A stretch of 64,000 nt of DNA from UBA868 sp016776875 (GCA_051201585.1 CP179198.1:372001-436000); one strand, 5' to 3'; positions 34,320 through 44,421 are shown, counted from the stretch's first letter. Numbers and translations are program-made. The notes: generated by a model from the sequence alone, not told the origin.

Positions 34320-35312
34320 ATGAGAGATAACCCAATTCATCCAACAGTGGATTTTGAGCGGGACGGTGTCCAGCATGGATTTCTAAAGGTGCCCTATTCA
34401 GGTGACGACTCCGGTTGGGGAGCCGTAATGGTGCCGATTACGGTAATTAAAAACGGCGACGGATCAACAGCTTTGCTCACAGGCGCCAATCATGGTGATG
34501 AATACGAAGGCCCGATTGCACTCTGGGGGATGACGCACTCGCTGAGTGCAGATGCCATCAGCGGTCGCGTCATTATCGTGCCGGCAATGAACTACCCGGC
34601 TTTCACTGCCGGCAAGCGCACCTCGTGGATTGATGGCGGGAATATGAACAGGGTTTTTCCGGGTGATCCCGATGGCACGATCACGCAGATTATTGCGGAT
34701 TTCTTTTCCCGAACATTGCTGCCGATGGCTGACGTTGTGGTCGATATCCATTCAGGCGGCAAGACGATGGAGTTTTTGCCATTTGGAGCGGCACATATCC
34801 TGGATGACAAAAGCCAGCAGGCGCGGTGTGTTTCTGCGGTGGAGGCATTTAATGCGCCATATACACTGATGCTGCTTGAGCCCGATGCGGTCCACCTATA
34901 CGACACCGCTGCCGAAAATCAGGGCAAGGTTTTTGTTAGCACAGAGTTGGGTGGCGGTGGTTCTGCGAGCGCGACGAGTGTGCATATTGCCCGACGGGGT
35001 ATTTCAAACGTGTTAAAGCATGCCGGCATTCTTGCGGGTGACGTGGAGAGGGGAGCGTCTGTCAATCTCGATACGATGAATCCGGAGTGTTTTATTACTT
35101 CTGAGCATCGGGGACTGATCGAGATGCGCCACGATCTCGGCGCCAAGATTAATGCGGGCGATATTCTGGCCGTGATTCACGACACCGACCGGACGGGTAC
35201 GGCGCCGGTTGAATGTCGATCAAAAGTAGACGGTATCTTTATGGGGAGGCACTTTCCCTGCTTGATTCGTCCGGGTGATTTTCTGGCAGTGATTGCTACC
35301 ATCGTCGATTAA
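34320..35312 (+). CDS. doeB: N-alpha-acetyl-L-2,4-diaminobutyrate deacetylase (DoeB/EutE type)
   Basis: DoeB removes the acetyl group from N-alpha-acetyl-diaminobutyrate, the second step of ectoine breakdown. The 330-residue product belongs to the succinylglutamate desuccinylase/aspartoacylase family. Zinc ligands appear as His58/Glu61 in GANHGDEYEGP and His144 in VDIHSGGKTMEF; GGNMNRVFPG supplies the Asn-Arg pair that binds the substrate carboxylate. It is followed after 43 bases by the doeA-type gene, the pairing seen in known ectoine-utilisation operons, which makes this assignment strong. Confidence 0.87.
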   Translation: MRDNPIHPTVDFERDGVQHGFLKVPYSGDDSGWGAVMVPITVIKNGDGSTALLTGANHGDEYEGPIALWGMTHSLSADAISGRVIIVPAMNYPAFTAGKRTSWIDGGNMNRVFPGDPDGTITQIIADFFSRTLLPMADVVVDIHSGGKTMEFLPFGAAHILDDKSQQARCVSAVEAFNAPYTLMLLEPDAVHLYDTAAENQGKVFVSTELGGGGSASATSVHIARRGISNVLKHAGILAGDVERGASVNLDTMNPECFITSEHRGLIEMRHDLGAKINAGDILAVIHDTDRTGTAPVECRSKVDGIFMGRHFPCLIRPGDFLAVIATIVD

Positions 35313-35355
35313 GTATCATTTTTTACGAGGCTCAAACCAACGTTACTGAGAACAC

Positions 35356-36537
35356 ATGAATTACACCAAACCGTTCCCAAAATCTGAATATGACCGTCGA
35401 ATTGCTCAGACGAAGCAAAGCATGGTGGCGAAAGGCTTTGATTTGATTATTTGCCAGGATCCAGCGAATATGAATTGGCTGACTGGATTTGACGGGTGGT
35501 CTTTTTATACGCCCCAAGCTGTTTTGCTTCACCTTGAGGAAGAGGCACCTATTTGGTTTGGTCGTCCGCAGGACGCGAAAGCCGCACATATCACCACTGA
35601 TATGCCGCCTGAAAACATCGCCACTTTCTCCGAGACCTTAATTCATCACCCGACTGAACATCCCTATGATGATCTGGCGACACTGATTACCGAGCGCGGC
35701 TGGGCAAGCGATCGGATCGGGGTTGAGCTCGATGCCCACTACTACACCGCCCGTGCGCATGCGCACCTCTCAAACGGGCTTCCCAATGCAAGAATTAATG
35801 ACACAGAGCAGTTGGTGAATTGGGAGCGTTTAGTTAAATCAGATGCTGAGCTTGCTTATATGCGTGAGGCCGGACAAACCGTGAGCGCGGTGATGAATCG
35901 GGCGATTGAAAAGGTTGCGCCGGGGGTGCCGGAATACGAGATTATTGCAGAGGTCTATCACGCTCAGGTTATGGGCGTAGAGGGGCGATATGGAAATTAC
36001 TCAAGTTTGTGCCCCCTTATCCAGGTCGGTGAGGGCACCAGTACGCCCCACCTGACGTGGTCGGAACATCCTTTGCCGAATGATACGTTGGTGATGATGG
36101 AGTTGGGTGGTGCGCGGCATCATTATCAGGCTCCGTTGACAAGAACCCTTTATCTCGGACGACCGCCAGCGGATGTCACCAAATTAACCGCGACGATTGT
36201 GGAAGGTGTTGATGCGGCGTTAGAAGTGGCGCGACCAGGCGTCACCTGCGAAGCCGTTGAGGCGGTGTGGCAGAAAGTGCTTAATCGCAACGGTTACCAA
36301 AAAGAAAGTCGGGTCGGTTATTCGATTGGTGTCAATTATCCGCCAGATTGGGGCGAGCGAACGGCAAGTCTTCGCCCCGGGGATAAAACAGTGCTGCAAA
36401 GCGGTATGTGTTTTCATTTTCAATCGGGAGTCTGGCTAGAGTCGATTGGCGCAGCCGTTTCTGAGCCATTTGTGGTGACAGAGAATGGCGGCGAGCGTCT
36501 TTGCGATGTTCACCGGGAATTGATCGTGATCGATTAA
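35356..36537 (+). CDS. doeA: Ectoine hydrolase (DoeA/EutD type, M24 fold)
   Basis: DoeA opens the ectoine ring to N-acetyl-diaminobutyrate. The 393-residue protein has the creatinase-type fold. The DoeA-like segments are VMMELGGARHHYQAPLTRTLYLG (about 246-268), where the aminopeptidase Asp ligands are replaced by Glu249 and non-acidic residues, and RVGYSIGVNYPPDWGER (near 309-325). The C-terminus GMCFHFQSGVWLES also matches. Loss of the metal ligands fits the metal-independent mechanism known for DoeA. Adjacent doeB supports the function. Confidence 0.87.
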   Translation: MNYTKPFPKSEYDRRIAQTKQSMVAKGFDLIICQDPANMNWLTGFDGWSFYTPQAVLLHLEEEAPIWFGRPQDAKAAHITTDMPPENIATFSETLIHHPTEHPYDDLATLITERGWASDRIGVELDAHYYTARAHAHLSNGLPNARINDTEQLVNWERLVKSDAELAYMREAGQTVSAVMNRAIEKVAPGVPEYEIIAEVYHAQVMGVEGRYGNYSSLCPLIQVGEGTSTPHLTWSEHPLPNDTLVMMELGGARHHYQAPLTRTLYLGRPPADVTKLTATIVEGVDAALEVARPGVTCEAVEAVWQKVLNRNGYQKESRVGYSIGVNYPPDWGERTASLRPGDKTVLQSGMCFHFQSGVWLESIGAAVSEPFVVTENGGERLCDVHRELIVID

Positions 36538-36569
36538 ATTCCCGCTCTCAATTTTAGGAATTCTGTACG

Positions 36570-37613
36570 ATGTCTTCAAAAAGTAACTTTATGTCTGATA
36601 ACGTTTCGGGTGCGTGCCCGGAGGTTATGGATGCGCTGATTCAAGCCAATGAGGACAACAGTCCATCGTATGGTGATGATCCTTGGACCAAAGAACTTAC
36701 CGTTCGATTACAAGAAATTTTCGAAACGCCGGTCACGGTTTTCCCGCTTACAACGGGCACAGCAGCGAATGCGTTAGCGTTGTCAACACTGACGCCCGTG
36801 TTCGGAAAAATTTATTGTCACGAACTCGCGCATATCAATACAGACGAATGCGGTGCGCCCGAGATGTTCACGGGAGGTGCGAAGATCATTGATATACCGG
36901 GCGAGAATGGTCGTATCAGTGCAGAGTCGCTTGAGCGAACGATCTATGGCGCAGGGAATGTTCATCACGCACAACCCGCAACCGTCAGTATCACGCAGGC
37001 GTGTGAGTCGGGAACAGTGTACTCGCTTGACGAGATCCGGTCGATTACTTCAGTGGCACACGCGCATAGTCTCCATATGCACATGGATGGTGCCCGCTTT
37101 GCAAACGCCATAGCAACGCTCGGGGTAACGCCGGCACAGATGACCTGGCAAGCGGGTATCGACGTGTTGTCTTTTGGCGGTACAAAAAATGGCTGTTTGG
37201 CGGCCGAGGCAGTTGTATTTTTTAAGCCAGAACTGGTGGGGGACTTTCGCTTTCTTCAGAAGCGCGCGGGTCAGCTCGTGTCGAAAAGTCGATTTATCTC
37301 ATCGCAATTTACCGGTTATTTATCGAACGACGTCTGGTTGCGAAATGCGCGTCAAGCCAATGCGATGGCGCAGCGCTTGAGCAAGGGGATGGCAAGACTT
37401 CCGGGTCTTGAATTAGCATATCCAACCGAGTCGAACGAAGTATTTGTAAAAATTCCAACGGATTTAATTGAGAGGCTTTGGGCCCAACATCTCTCTATTA
37501 ATGATGAAGAGCTTGATGGCAAGGCAGTACGCTTCGTTACGGCATGGAATACCACCGAATCCCAGGTTGACGATCTGCTGCAACTGATCGCTACCCAATG
37601 CGAACCAAGTTGA
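36570..37613 (+). CDS. Threonine-aldolase-family PLP enzyme (beta-eliminating/aldol-cleaving)
   Basis: The 347-residue protein has the low-specificity L-threonine aldolase pattern: SDNVSGACPEVM and NSPSYGDDPWT at the N-terminus, TTGTAANALAL for phosphate binding, MHMDGARFANA with Asp173, and LSFGGTKNG with the PLP Lys206. The family cleaves beta-hydroxy-alpha-amino acids to glycine and an aldehyde. As the last gene of the ectoine cluster, it might act on beta-hydroxy-diaminobutyrate derived from hydroxyectoine; this is inference. It converges on the aldo/keto reductase gene. Confidence 0.85.
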   Translation: MSSKSNFMSDNVSGACPEVMDALIQANEDNSPSYGDDPWTKELTVRLQEIFETPVTVFPLTTGTAANALALSTLTPVFGKIYCHELAHINTDECGAPEMFTGGAKIIDIPGENGRISAESLERTIYGAGNVHHAQPATVSITQACESGTVYSLDEIRSITSVAHAHSLHMHMDGARFANAIATLGVTPAQMTWQAGIDVLSFGGTKNGCLAAEAVVFFKPELVGDFRFLQKRAGQLVSKSRFISSQFTGYLSNDVWLRNARQANAMAQRLSKGMARLPGLELAYPTESNEVFVKIPTDLIERLWAQHLSINDEELDGKAVRFVTAWNTTESQVDDLLQLIATQCEPS

Positions 37614-37651
37614 TATTCTGGGAGTTGTACCCGCCAGATGCGTAACTGATT

Positions 37652-38686
37652 TCAGGGGGCTGGCACAAGAAACTTGCGGTGCAATGCGTCAATCTGGTCC
37701 CAGCTATGTTTATCGAGCGTGATATCCAATGCCGCAAACGCCTGGTCAAGATGCCAAATTTGGGTGGCGCCGACAATCGAGGCGGTCAAAAACGTCTGAT
37801 TGAGCACGAAGGCATGAGCCAAGACTTCGGGCGCAATCCCAATTTCAGCTGCAAGCTCGATATAAGCGCGAGTCGCCGCGATTGATTGCTCAGAAAAATA
37901 GCGGGTATTTGATGGCCACAAGGTATTGCGAGCGCCTTTGGGCCGGGCATCGTTAAGATATTTTCCGGTCAATACGCCTGCTGCAATAGGGGCGTAGGCG
38001 AGAAGGCCGACATTTTCACGAATGGCAACCTCTGCAAGCGCTAGCTCAAACTTTCGATTGAGCAGGCTATACGCGTTTTGAATGCCGACAGGTCGCGGTG
38101 ATGGGTTGGCGTCGGATCTTTGAATGTAGTCCATCAGCCCCCATGCGCTTTCGTTTGAAACACCCCAACTTCGGATCTTGCCGGCCTGAACCAGCTCATT
38201 TAATGCAGCGACGGTTTCATCACGATTGGCGCCCACGTCTTCAATATAGTCGGTTTGCCCCAAACTTTTAAAGTCAGTCCAGCCGCGGTCTGGCCAATGA
38301 AGTTGATATAGATCGATATAGTCGGTTTGAAGACGACTCAAGCTGCCTTCACACGCTTCATGAATAGTCTTCCGATCAAATCGTGTATCTCCATCACGGA
38401 CGTGATGCCTACCGGGACCGCACACCTTACTGGCGAGGATAATTTCTTTCCGACATGCTCTGTCAGACATCCAGGCACCAATGATACTTTCGGTATCTCC
38501 GTAGGTCTCGGCCCGTACATCGACGGGATACATCTCGGCCGTATCAAAAAAATTAACACCGTTCTCCCGGGCATGGTCCATCTGGTCAAACCCTTCCTGT
38601 CGAGTGTTTTGCTCACCCCATGTCATGGTACCCAGGCAGATTATGGAAACATCTATCCCTGTGTGACCTAATGGCTGGTAGCGCAT
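37652..38686 (-). CDS. Aldo/keto reductase (Tas/YghZ-like)
   Basis: The 344-residue product is an NADPH-dependent aldo/keto reductase. The visible catalytic set is FFDTAEMYP (Asp/Tyr near 48-55), ILASKVCG (Lys near 86) and YQLHWPDRG (His near 127). The N-terminus MRYQPLGHTGIDVSIICLGTMTWGEQN and the C-terminal NADP loop are as in E. coli Tas. The substrate is unknown. It is monocistronic, convergent with the aldolase gene. Confidence 0.9.
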   Translation of the reverse strand: MRYQPLGHTGIDVSIICLGTMTWGEQNTRQEGFDQMDHARENGVNFFDTAEMYPVDVRAETYGDTESIIGAWMSDRACRKEIILASKVCGPGRHHVRDGDTRFDRKTIHEACEGSLSRLQTDYIDLYQLHWPDRGWTDFKSLGQTDYIEDVGANRDETVAALNELVQAGKIRSWGVSNESAWGLMDYIQRSDANPSPRPVGIQNAYSLLNRKFELALAEVAIRENVGLLAYAPIAAGVLTGKYLNDARPKGARNTLWPSNTRYFSEQSIAATRAYIELAAEIGIAPEVLAHAFVLNQTFLTASIVGATQIWHLDQAFAALDITLDKHSWDQIDALHRKFLVPAP

Positions 38687-38841
38687 AATGCTGATGTCCT
38701 AATGTGTTGCATGAATGGATAAGACAAGTATGAAACATCTGTAATTTAAAACCAATCGGCTTGAGCGGCGGTGTCGATTTGTGGCGTCGATTAGCTTGAT
38801 AACCGGAAGATGATCTGAAGAAATGAGAGATAAAAAATTGT

Positions 38842-39495
38842 TTATTTGTAAACGTGTCGGCGGTTCACATGAGATGGGCGATTTAATTTAGCTGCTGCCT
38901 GGATTGGTGAAGTTAAATCGGATATTGAAGTCGACGCGAATTTCACCACCTCCGGAAAAAAAATTTCAAAATTCTCTTCAAGCTCGGTATAGCAATTTGT
39001 TAATACCGGTTTGGCATTTTCCATTCCTGACTTGAAACGCGTTCGTTTGGACATTTGCGAAAGTGTATTGCAAATCCCGTCTATTGACTGATACTGCACC
39101 AGCGTATTCGTTGTTTTCAGGTAGTGAAAATACCTTTTGGATCGCTCGGGACATCTATCGATACGTGGGGCGAGGAGGCCTTGTGCCCATTGGACGTACT
39201 CTTTTAGAGACTGGGCATTAAAGCGCTCCCAATCTCGGGCGAGAAAATGATCCAGAAAAACGTCGGCCACGACCGGAGCGTAGCGGTTAAAACCATCCCG
39301 CATCATTGAGCAAATGTGCTTAAAAACCGCGTGCTGATCGGTGAAGCGATCGATGCTCCGGTGAAGCAGGACACCTTGCTGAACGCGATATTCAAGCTGT
39401 AAGAAATCATTTCCGCGAACCGAGTCTCCAATAAAGTTTCCAAGCAGAAGATCGGGGTCGTCGCCTGATAGATACAGGTGTGCGAGCGTATTCAT
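38842..39495 (-). CDS. acpH: Acyl-carrier-protein phosphodiesterase (AcpH family, DUF479)
   Basis: AcpH removes the 4'-phosphopantetheine arm from acyl carrier protein. The protein starts at ATG 39495 with MNTLAHLYLSGDDPDLLLGNFIGDSVRG, the family signature, with the HD-type metal site RSIDRFTDQHAVF near 46-58 and DVFLDHFLARDW near 76-87. A longer frame to 39564 would enter the upstream gene and carries no conserved sequence. The 217-residue length is slightly above E. coli AcpH (193). It follows the HAD phosphatase gene by 25 bases. Confidence 0.85.
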   Translation of the reverse strand: MNTLAHLYLSGDDPDLLLGNFIGDSVRGNDFLQLEYRVQQGVLLHRSIDRFTDQHAVFKHICSMMRDGFNRYAPVVADVFLDHFLARDWERFNAQSLKEYVQWAQGLLAPRIDRCPERSKRYFHYLKTTNTLVQYQSIDGICNTLSQMSKRTRFKSGMENAKPVLTNCYTELEENFEIFFPEVVKFASTSISDLTSPIQAAAKLNRPSHVNRRHVYK

Positions 39496-39520
39496 GATTA
39501 AGCGGTGAACAAGCGCTGAT

Positions 39521-40159
39521 TCAATTCGGCTTGAAGAACGTGTGCATCTCTTGAGGCGTGTCAAACAGTAGGTCAGGACTATGCGAGCTCAAAAGACTTC
39601 GCGACTGCCACCCCCAACTGACCGCCACACTGTTAACGCCTCCGTGTCTAGCAGCGTCGATATCGCTCACGGAATCTCCGATCATCCAGGCGTTGGCTGC
39701 AGGTATTGCATAGTGATCAAGCGCTTGATGGATATGATCAGCTTTGGACCCAGGCCGGTCGCTTCCATAATAGATGTCAATGCAGTTTTGAATTTTTTCA
39801 TGGGTGAGACGGTTTTCAACAACTTCAGCGCGATTAGCAGTGACGACGCAAAGCGTGTGGTAACGGCTGAGATCATGAATCAAATCCTTAATGCCATTGA
39901 ACAAGGGGATGCGTCTTTCTTTGCTTTGAAGCCTGTCGAAAAGAAACTGTGCGTAATCACGATGTTTTGAATCGGGGATGCCGCATATTTTCGCTAACAT
40001 GGTGAAGGTGGCGGGATTGAGGCGATCGAAGTCTTCAATATTTAGATTAAAAGATATCTGATGAATCGCACAGAAGGCTGCCGTCTCATCAAGAACCGGT
40101 TGGGCTGAATCCACAATAACGCCGTCATAATCCAATAGCAAAAGTGATTTTTCCAACAT
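39521..40159 (-). CDS. HAD-superfamily phosphatase (phosphoglycolate-phosphatase-like)
   Basis: The 212-residue protein has the HAD catalytic motif LLDYDGVIVDS (nucleophile Asp near residue 9), a cap domain, CVVTANRAE as motif II, and motif IV with MIGDSVSDIDAARHGG near 163-178. It hydrolyses a small phosphoester; the natural substrate is not identifiable from sequence. It lies between the acyl-CoA ligase gene and acpH on the same strand. Confidence 0.85.
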   Translation of the reverse strand: MLEKSLLLLDYDGVIVDSAQPVLDETAAFCAIHQISFNLNIEDFDRLNPATFTMLAKICGIPDSKHRDYAQFLFDRLQSKERRIPLFNGIKDLIHDLSRYHTLCVVTANRAEVVENRLTHEKIQNCIDIYYGSDRPGSKADHIHQALDHYAIPAANAWMIGDSVSDIDAARHGGVNSVAVSWGWQSRSLLSSHSPDLLFDTPQEMHTFFKPN

Positions 40160-40173
40160 TTTTGATTTATCGC

Positions 40174-42291
40174 CTAGGTTGATTGGTCGCTGTTAGGCTT
40201 GAAGAGTGCAACGAGTGCATCCGCTGCCACACACCGATCTGCAGTAATAAGGAGCGGGTTGATATCCATTTCACTGAGTGAGTCAGCAAGAGATTGCGCC
40301 ATTAGGCTGACCGCCTCGAGACAATCCAAAATGAGTTCGATATCGGCCATGGGTCGACCGCGATATCCCGTTAAAAGCTTCATGACTTTCAATGATGAAA
40401 GCGCATTGGAGATTTCCCCTCGATCAGCGGGGAGCAATAACGTTTTTGCGTCGCTCAAGAGCTCAACCAGCGTGCCGCCGCTCGCAATCGTCATAATCAG
40501 GCCAAATTGCGGATCATTTTTGATGCCAACCAACAGCTCGGCGATCGCATCTGTCACCATTTCTTCAACAAGAATCTGGCCTTCGATGGGCGCGCCCAGG
40601 GCTTTTGCACCGTTAGAGATTACATCCTGTGCGGCCAGTTTCAGGTCTGCTTCATTTTGAAGATTGAGTCGGACAATGTCATGTTCAGTTTTGTGCGGCA
40701 GTTGCGCATTAACAAGTTTTAAAACAACAGGAAAACCAATTTTGGTGCCGTCTCTTCCGACATGAATAGAGTCACTCAGAATGCCATTAGGGATTGGGAT
40801 ATTGAACGTTTTTAAAAGAGATTTGCCCTGCCATTCGTCCAGCACCTGCGCGGGTGTCCGATCAGATCTATTGCAAGATAGCGTAAGATTTTTTTCCCCA
40901 TCGAGGTAGCGTTGCCGCGCTCGTCCGAAAACAGCAGCCGCCGCAATTGCAGTAGTGGCCTCAGAGATCCCTTGAAGCGGTGCGATTTGATTTTCGGTAA
41001 GCGTTTGCTGTGTTTCGTTATCCAGATTCTCTGGAAGACTCGCACAGATTGCGGCTGGGATACCTGCACGCCGAGTCGCTCGGATGAAGGCCATCGCATC
41101 CGCTTGATAGTAGGGGCGATCGGATCCAAGTTCGACGGGTGGATAGTCCTGTACGAGCAACGCGGCGTCATATCCCTGCTCGAGCGCTGCGTCAAAAACG
41201 CTCTCGAGTTTTTCTTCCTGACCCCAAAGAGGGGTGGTGTAATCAAGCGGGTTGCCTACTGTCGCGATGTCAGGCAGGCACTCTGTCAATCGTGATCGGG
41301 TCAAAGCATCGGGTTCCGGAAAATGAAGGCCCGCTTCATCGGCGGAGTCAGCTAACATCGCAACATCACCGCCTGAGCAGGTAAAAGCAGCAAGGCGATT
41401 GCCCGAAGGACCGCCCGCAACCGTGAGCATATTTAAGGTTTCCAGCATCAGACTAGGGCTTGAAACACGAGCAATGCCGACCCGGTCGAAAAGTGCCTGA
41501 TAGTAATGGTCAACGCCAGCGAGAGAGCCTGTATGCGTTAATGCGGTTTTAGCGGCCAGATCAGATTTCCCGACTTTGAGGGCTACGATCGGGATGCCTT
41601 TTTCAAGCGCGCGATTTGCGGCCTCAGTAAAACGTGGAATATCTCTTAGCGTCTCAATGTAAAGTCCAAAGCCATTTACGGCCGGGTTATCGACTAGGTG
41701 CTCTAGATAATCTTCAACGCCCAGTACGGATTGATTGCCGGCACCGATGACATAAGAGAAGCGCACTGATCTGCGGTTCGTGAGAAGATAACTCGATAGC
41801 ATTCCTGATTGCGAGATGATCGCAGGCCCCCGTTTGACCGATTGACCGCCGTGACTAAACGGCCATAAGTGGCCATTAGTGACGTAGTTCAAAAGTCCGA
41901 AGACATTCGGTCCGGCGAGCGCCATATCACCGCAGGCCGCGATGAGGGATTTTTCCAGCTGTTCTCCGTCCGAGCCCAGTTCGCCAAAGCCAGCCGAGTA
42001 GCAGACGATACCGCCACTGCCTTTTTCCCTGAGCTCAGTTAATACCCGAGGCACGGCTTTTCTGGGCACCGCAAGAAAAGTAGCATCGGGTCCTTTGGGT
42101 AGATCACTTACCGATGGATAGCATGGTAGTGAATCAAAACGCCCGGGTTTCGGGTTAACGCCCCAAATTTCCCCCTTGAAGCCGCCCGATTGACACTGCT
42201 GAGCGGCAAATACCGCTGATTCGCCGCCAATGAAGGCAATGTGCCGCGGCGTCAGAAGCCTGCGCAGATTTTCTTTTTGATAACGATTCAC
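40174..42291 (-). CDS. NDP-forming acyl-CoA synthetase (CoA-ligase + ATP-grasp fusion)
   Basis: The 705-residue protein has an N-terminal CoA-binding domain (PRHIAFIGGE near 15-24), succinyl-CoA-synthetase-like domains with the phosphohistidine loop ALTHTGSLAG near 277-286, and a C-terminal ATP-grasp domain (KIGFPVVLKLVNAQLPHKTE near 521-540, ending EMDINPLL). It forms acyl-CoA from a carboxylic acid and releases ADP and phosphate. The GTG start (42291) overlaps the acyl-CoA dehydrogenase stop (GTGA). The neighbours suggest gamma-butyrobetaine or crotonobetaine as the acid; this replaces the CaiB/CaiC activation of E. coli. Confidence 0.87.
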   Translation of the reverse strand: MNRYQKENLRRLLTPRHIAFIGGESAVFAAQQCQSGGFKGEIWGVNPKPGRFDSLPCYPSVSDLPKGPDATFLAVPRKAVPRVLTELREKGSGGIVCYSAGFGELGSDGEQLEKSLIAACGDMALAGPNVFGLLNYVTNGHLWPFSHGGQSVKRGPAIISQSGMLSSYLLTNRRSVRFSYVIGAGNQSVLGVEDYLEHLVDNPAVNGFGLYIETLRDIPRFTEAANRALEKGIPIVALKVGKSDLAAKTALTHTGSLAGVDHYYQALFDRVGIARVSSPSLMLETLNMLTVAGGPSGNRLAAFTCSGGDVAMLADSADEAGLHFPEPDALTRSRLTECLPDIATVGNPLDYTTPLWGQEEKLESVFDAALEQGYDAALLVQDYPPVELGSDRPYYQADAMAFIRATRRAGIPAAICASLPENLDNETQQTLTENQIAPLQGISEATTAIAAAAVFGRARQRYLDGEKNLTLSCNRSDRTPAQVLDEWQGKSLLKTFNIPIPNGILSDSIHVGRDGTKIGFPVVLKLVNAQLPHKTEHDIVRLNLQNEADLKLAAQDVISNGAKALGAPIEGQILVEEMVTDAIAELLVGIKNDPQFGLIMTIASGGTLVELLSDAKTLLLPADRGEISNALSSLKVMKLLTGYRGRPMADIELILDCLEAVSLMAQSLADSLSEMDINPLLITADRCVAADALVALFKPNSDQST

Positions 42292-43447
42292 GCGCCAAGT
42301 GGTCGAAGTAGCGACCGACTAATAATGTGTCTTTGGATTTCTGATGTGCCTTCCCAGATGCGTTCGAGTCGCGCATCTCGCCACAGTCGTTCGATGGGAA
42401 GATCTTCCATCAGTCCCATGCCGCCGTGGATTTGAACAGCGTTATCGGCCAAGCGGTGCAACATTTCTGATGCAAAAAGCTTACACATAGCCGCGTCTGT
42501 TGGCGTCATAAGTCCGGCATCAGCTTTTTTGCAGCATGCATGACCATGAGATCCGCAGCTTGGAGTTCGGTCGCCATGTCCGCGAGTTTAAAAGAGGTAC
42601 CTTGAAATTTTCCGATGGCTTGCCCGAATTGCTTTCGATTGGCCGCCCATTCAACTGAGAGATCCAATAGGCGTTCGGCTCGGCCGCAGCATCCAGCTCC
42701 CACCCAGACTCGACCCATTTTGATCCACTTATCGGCTAACGTTAATCCCTCGCCTTCTGCACCCAGCATTTGGGATTGAGAAACCCGGCAATCATTAAAA
42801 GAGAGTACAAAATTGAGGTAAGCGCGCTGGCTGACGCACCGGGGTCCGCGAGTGATATCAAATCCCGGGTGTCCTTTGTCGACTAAAAATGCGCTGACTC
42901 TTTTGCGAGGCCCTCGTTCAGTCTGGTCAACACCGGTGGCAGCGAAAAGAATCGCGAAGTCCGGTTCGATATGACCGCTCACAAAGTGCTTAGCGCCGTT
43001 AATCACCCAGTCTTCTCCGTCCTGCGTTGCACGAGTCGCCATCGACATGATGTCAGAACCTGCACCAGGCTCGGTAATTGCAAAGCATTCGACTTTTTCC
43101 CCGGTGACACAGGGATCAAGGTATTTTTTCTTTTGCGCCTCATTGCAGGCCATGAGGAGTTCGGTTGGGCGCCATGCGAATCCATGTAGTGCATGGGACA
43201 CTTTGCCAAACTCACGCTCCATAATGGCGAGGCTGGTGTAGTCGAGGCCACCTCCACCCACAGACTCGGGTAGATTGGCTGCATAAAAGCCCATATCCAG
43301 CGCTTTCTGTTTAATCTTCTCGCCTTGCACCGCGCTCACTTCTCCGGCACGTTCGACTGCTACCTCAAGGGGAATTAGCTCCTCAGTGACGAATGCCTTG
43401 ATCGACTCCGTCAGCATCTGCTGTTCGCTCGTCAACTCAATATCCAT
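42288..43447 (-). CDS. Acyl-CoA dehydrogenase, possibly gamma-butyrobetainyl-CoA dehydrogenase (frameshifted)
   Basis: The corrected product has 386 residues, normal for a flavin acyl-CoA dehydrogenase. It has ECFAITEPGAGSDIMSMATRA (FAD/substrate region), GAKHFVSGHIEPDF, and the C-terminal QIHGGMGLMEDLPIERLWRDARLERIWEGTSEIQ stretch with the catalytic Glu region. The frame breaks at a homopolymer of six T on the plus strand (42525-42530). A seventh base joins MHAAKK to ADAGLMTPTDAAMCK. It heads a minus-strand operon with the acyl-CoA ligase and is divergent from the caiD-type gene. Relatives include the crotonobetainyl-CoA reductase CaiA; here oxidation of gamma-butyrobetainyl-CoA is more plausible. 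Confidence 0.83.
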
Positions 43448-43607
43448 TTTTGATCCGTGTTAAAAATAGTCCGCGCAGGATTTGCCGACCCTCCTAGCGC
43501 ATTTGGGCAAATAAGAGGCTCACATGATATTGCTTTGAACGGCTGATTGCCATAATGTTCTGCGCTATACCTAACCACATGCCGTTATTTAAAACAGCAA
43601 GACTAAT

Positions 43608-44421
43608 ATGGAAGACAGAACTAACGAATTGATCGTCACTCGACATGACGCAGTCCTTGAAATTCAGCTGAATCGACCAAAAGTAAATGCGATCGACTTC
43701 AGAGCTTAGCCGCCGTATCAATGAAGCGGTTGTGATGTTGCGGGATGACCCTTCGCTGCGTGTTGGATTAGTGACGGCTAGCGGGGAGAAAATTTTCTCT
43801 GCGGGCTGGGATCTAAAGGCATTAGATAGCGGCGAACAGCAGTTGGATAATTGGTGGGAAGCCGATGCGGATCTGCCCGGCGGGTTCGCAGGCCTCACAG
43901 AGATGTGGAATCTCAATAAACCGGTTGTCGCCGCGATCAATGGGCACGCGATTGGCGGGGGTTTCGAGTTGGCGATGTCATGCGACCTGGTGATCGCCGC
44001 CGATCACGTGTTTTTCCAGCTTCCGGAGATGCCACTCGGAATCGTGCCAGATGCGGGTGCGATTCAAAGATTGCCGCGCCGTGTGCCGTACAACGTGGCA
44101 ATGGAAATGTTGCTGTTGGGTCGGCAGATGTGGGCCGATGAGGCCTGTCAGCATGGTCTTGTTAATGCCGTGGTACCGGGCGCGGACCTAATGGAGACGG
44201 CCCGCCAGTGGGCGCAGCAAATTGCTGATTCCGCGCCACTCGCGGTTCAAACAATCAAAGAGGTGTTGCGCGCGATTGAAGGTGAAACAATTGAAGGGGC
44301 ATTTCAGACGATGCGCACGGGTGATTTGCCGACCTACCGGAAAATGCTTCGGTCGGAAGATGCAAAGGAAGGGGTAAAAGCCTTCGTTGAGAAGCGTAAG
44401 CCTAATTTTAAAGGGGAATAA
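43608..44421 (+). CDS. caiD: Crotonobetainyl-CoA hydratase CaiD-like (frameshifted)
   Basis: CaiD hydrates crotonobetainyl-CoA to carnitinyl-CoA. The frame from ATG 43608 (MEDRTNELIVTRHDAV) reads the crotonase start LEIQLNRPKVNAID, then meets an extra base near 43698. The next frame continues SELSRRINEAVVMLRDDPSLRVG. The core has KIFSAGWDLKALD, PGGFAGLTEMWNLNKPVVAAINGHAIGGGFELAMSCD, and LPEMPLGIVPDAG with the catalytic Glu, all very close to E. coli CaiD. Corrected length is about 270 residues. It is the first gene of a plus-strand operon with carnitine dehydrogenase and BKACE. Confidence 0.86.

Noticed and set aside
37652..38686. Plus-strand open frames at 37679-37885 and 38327-38671
   Set aside because: They run antisense to the aldo/keto reductase, carry no recognisable motif, and the minus-strand gene explains the region.
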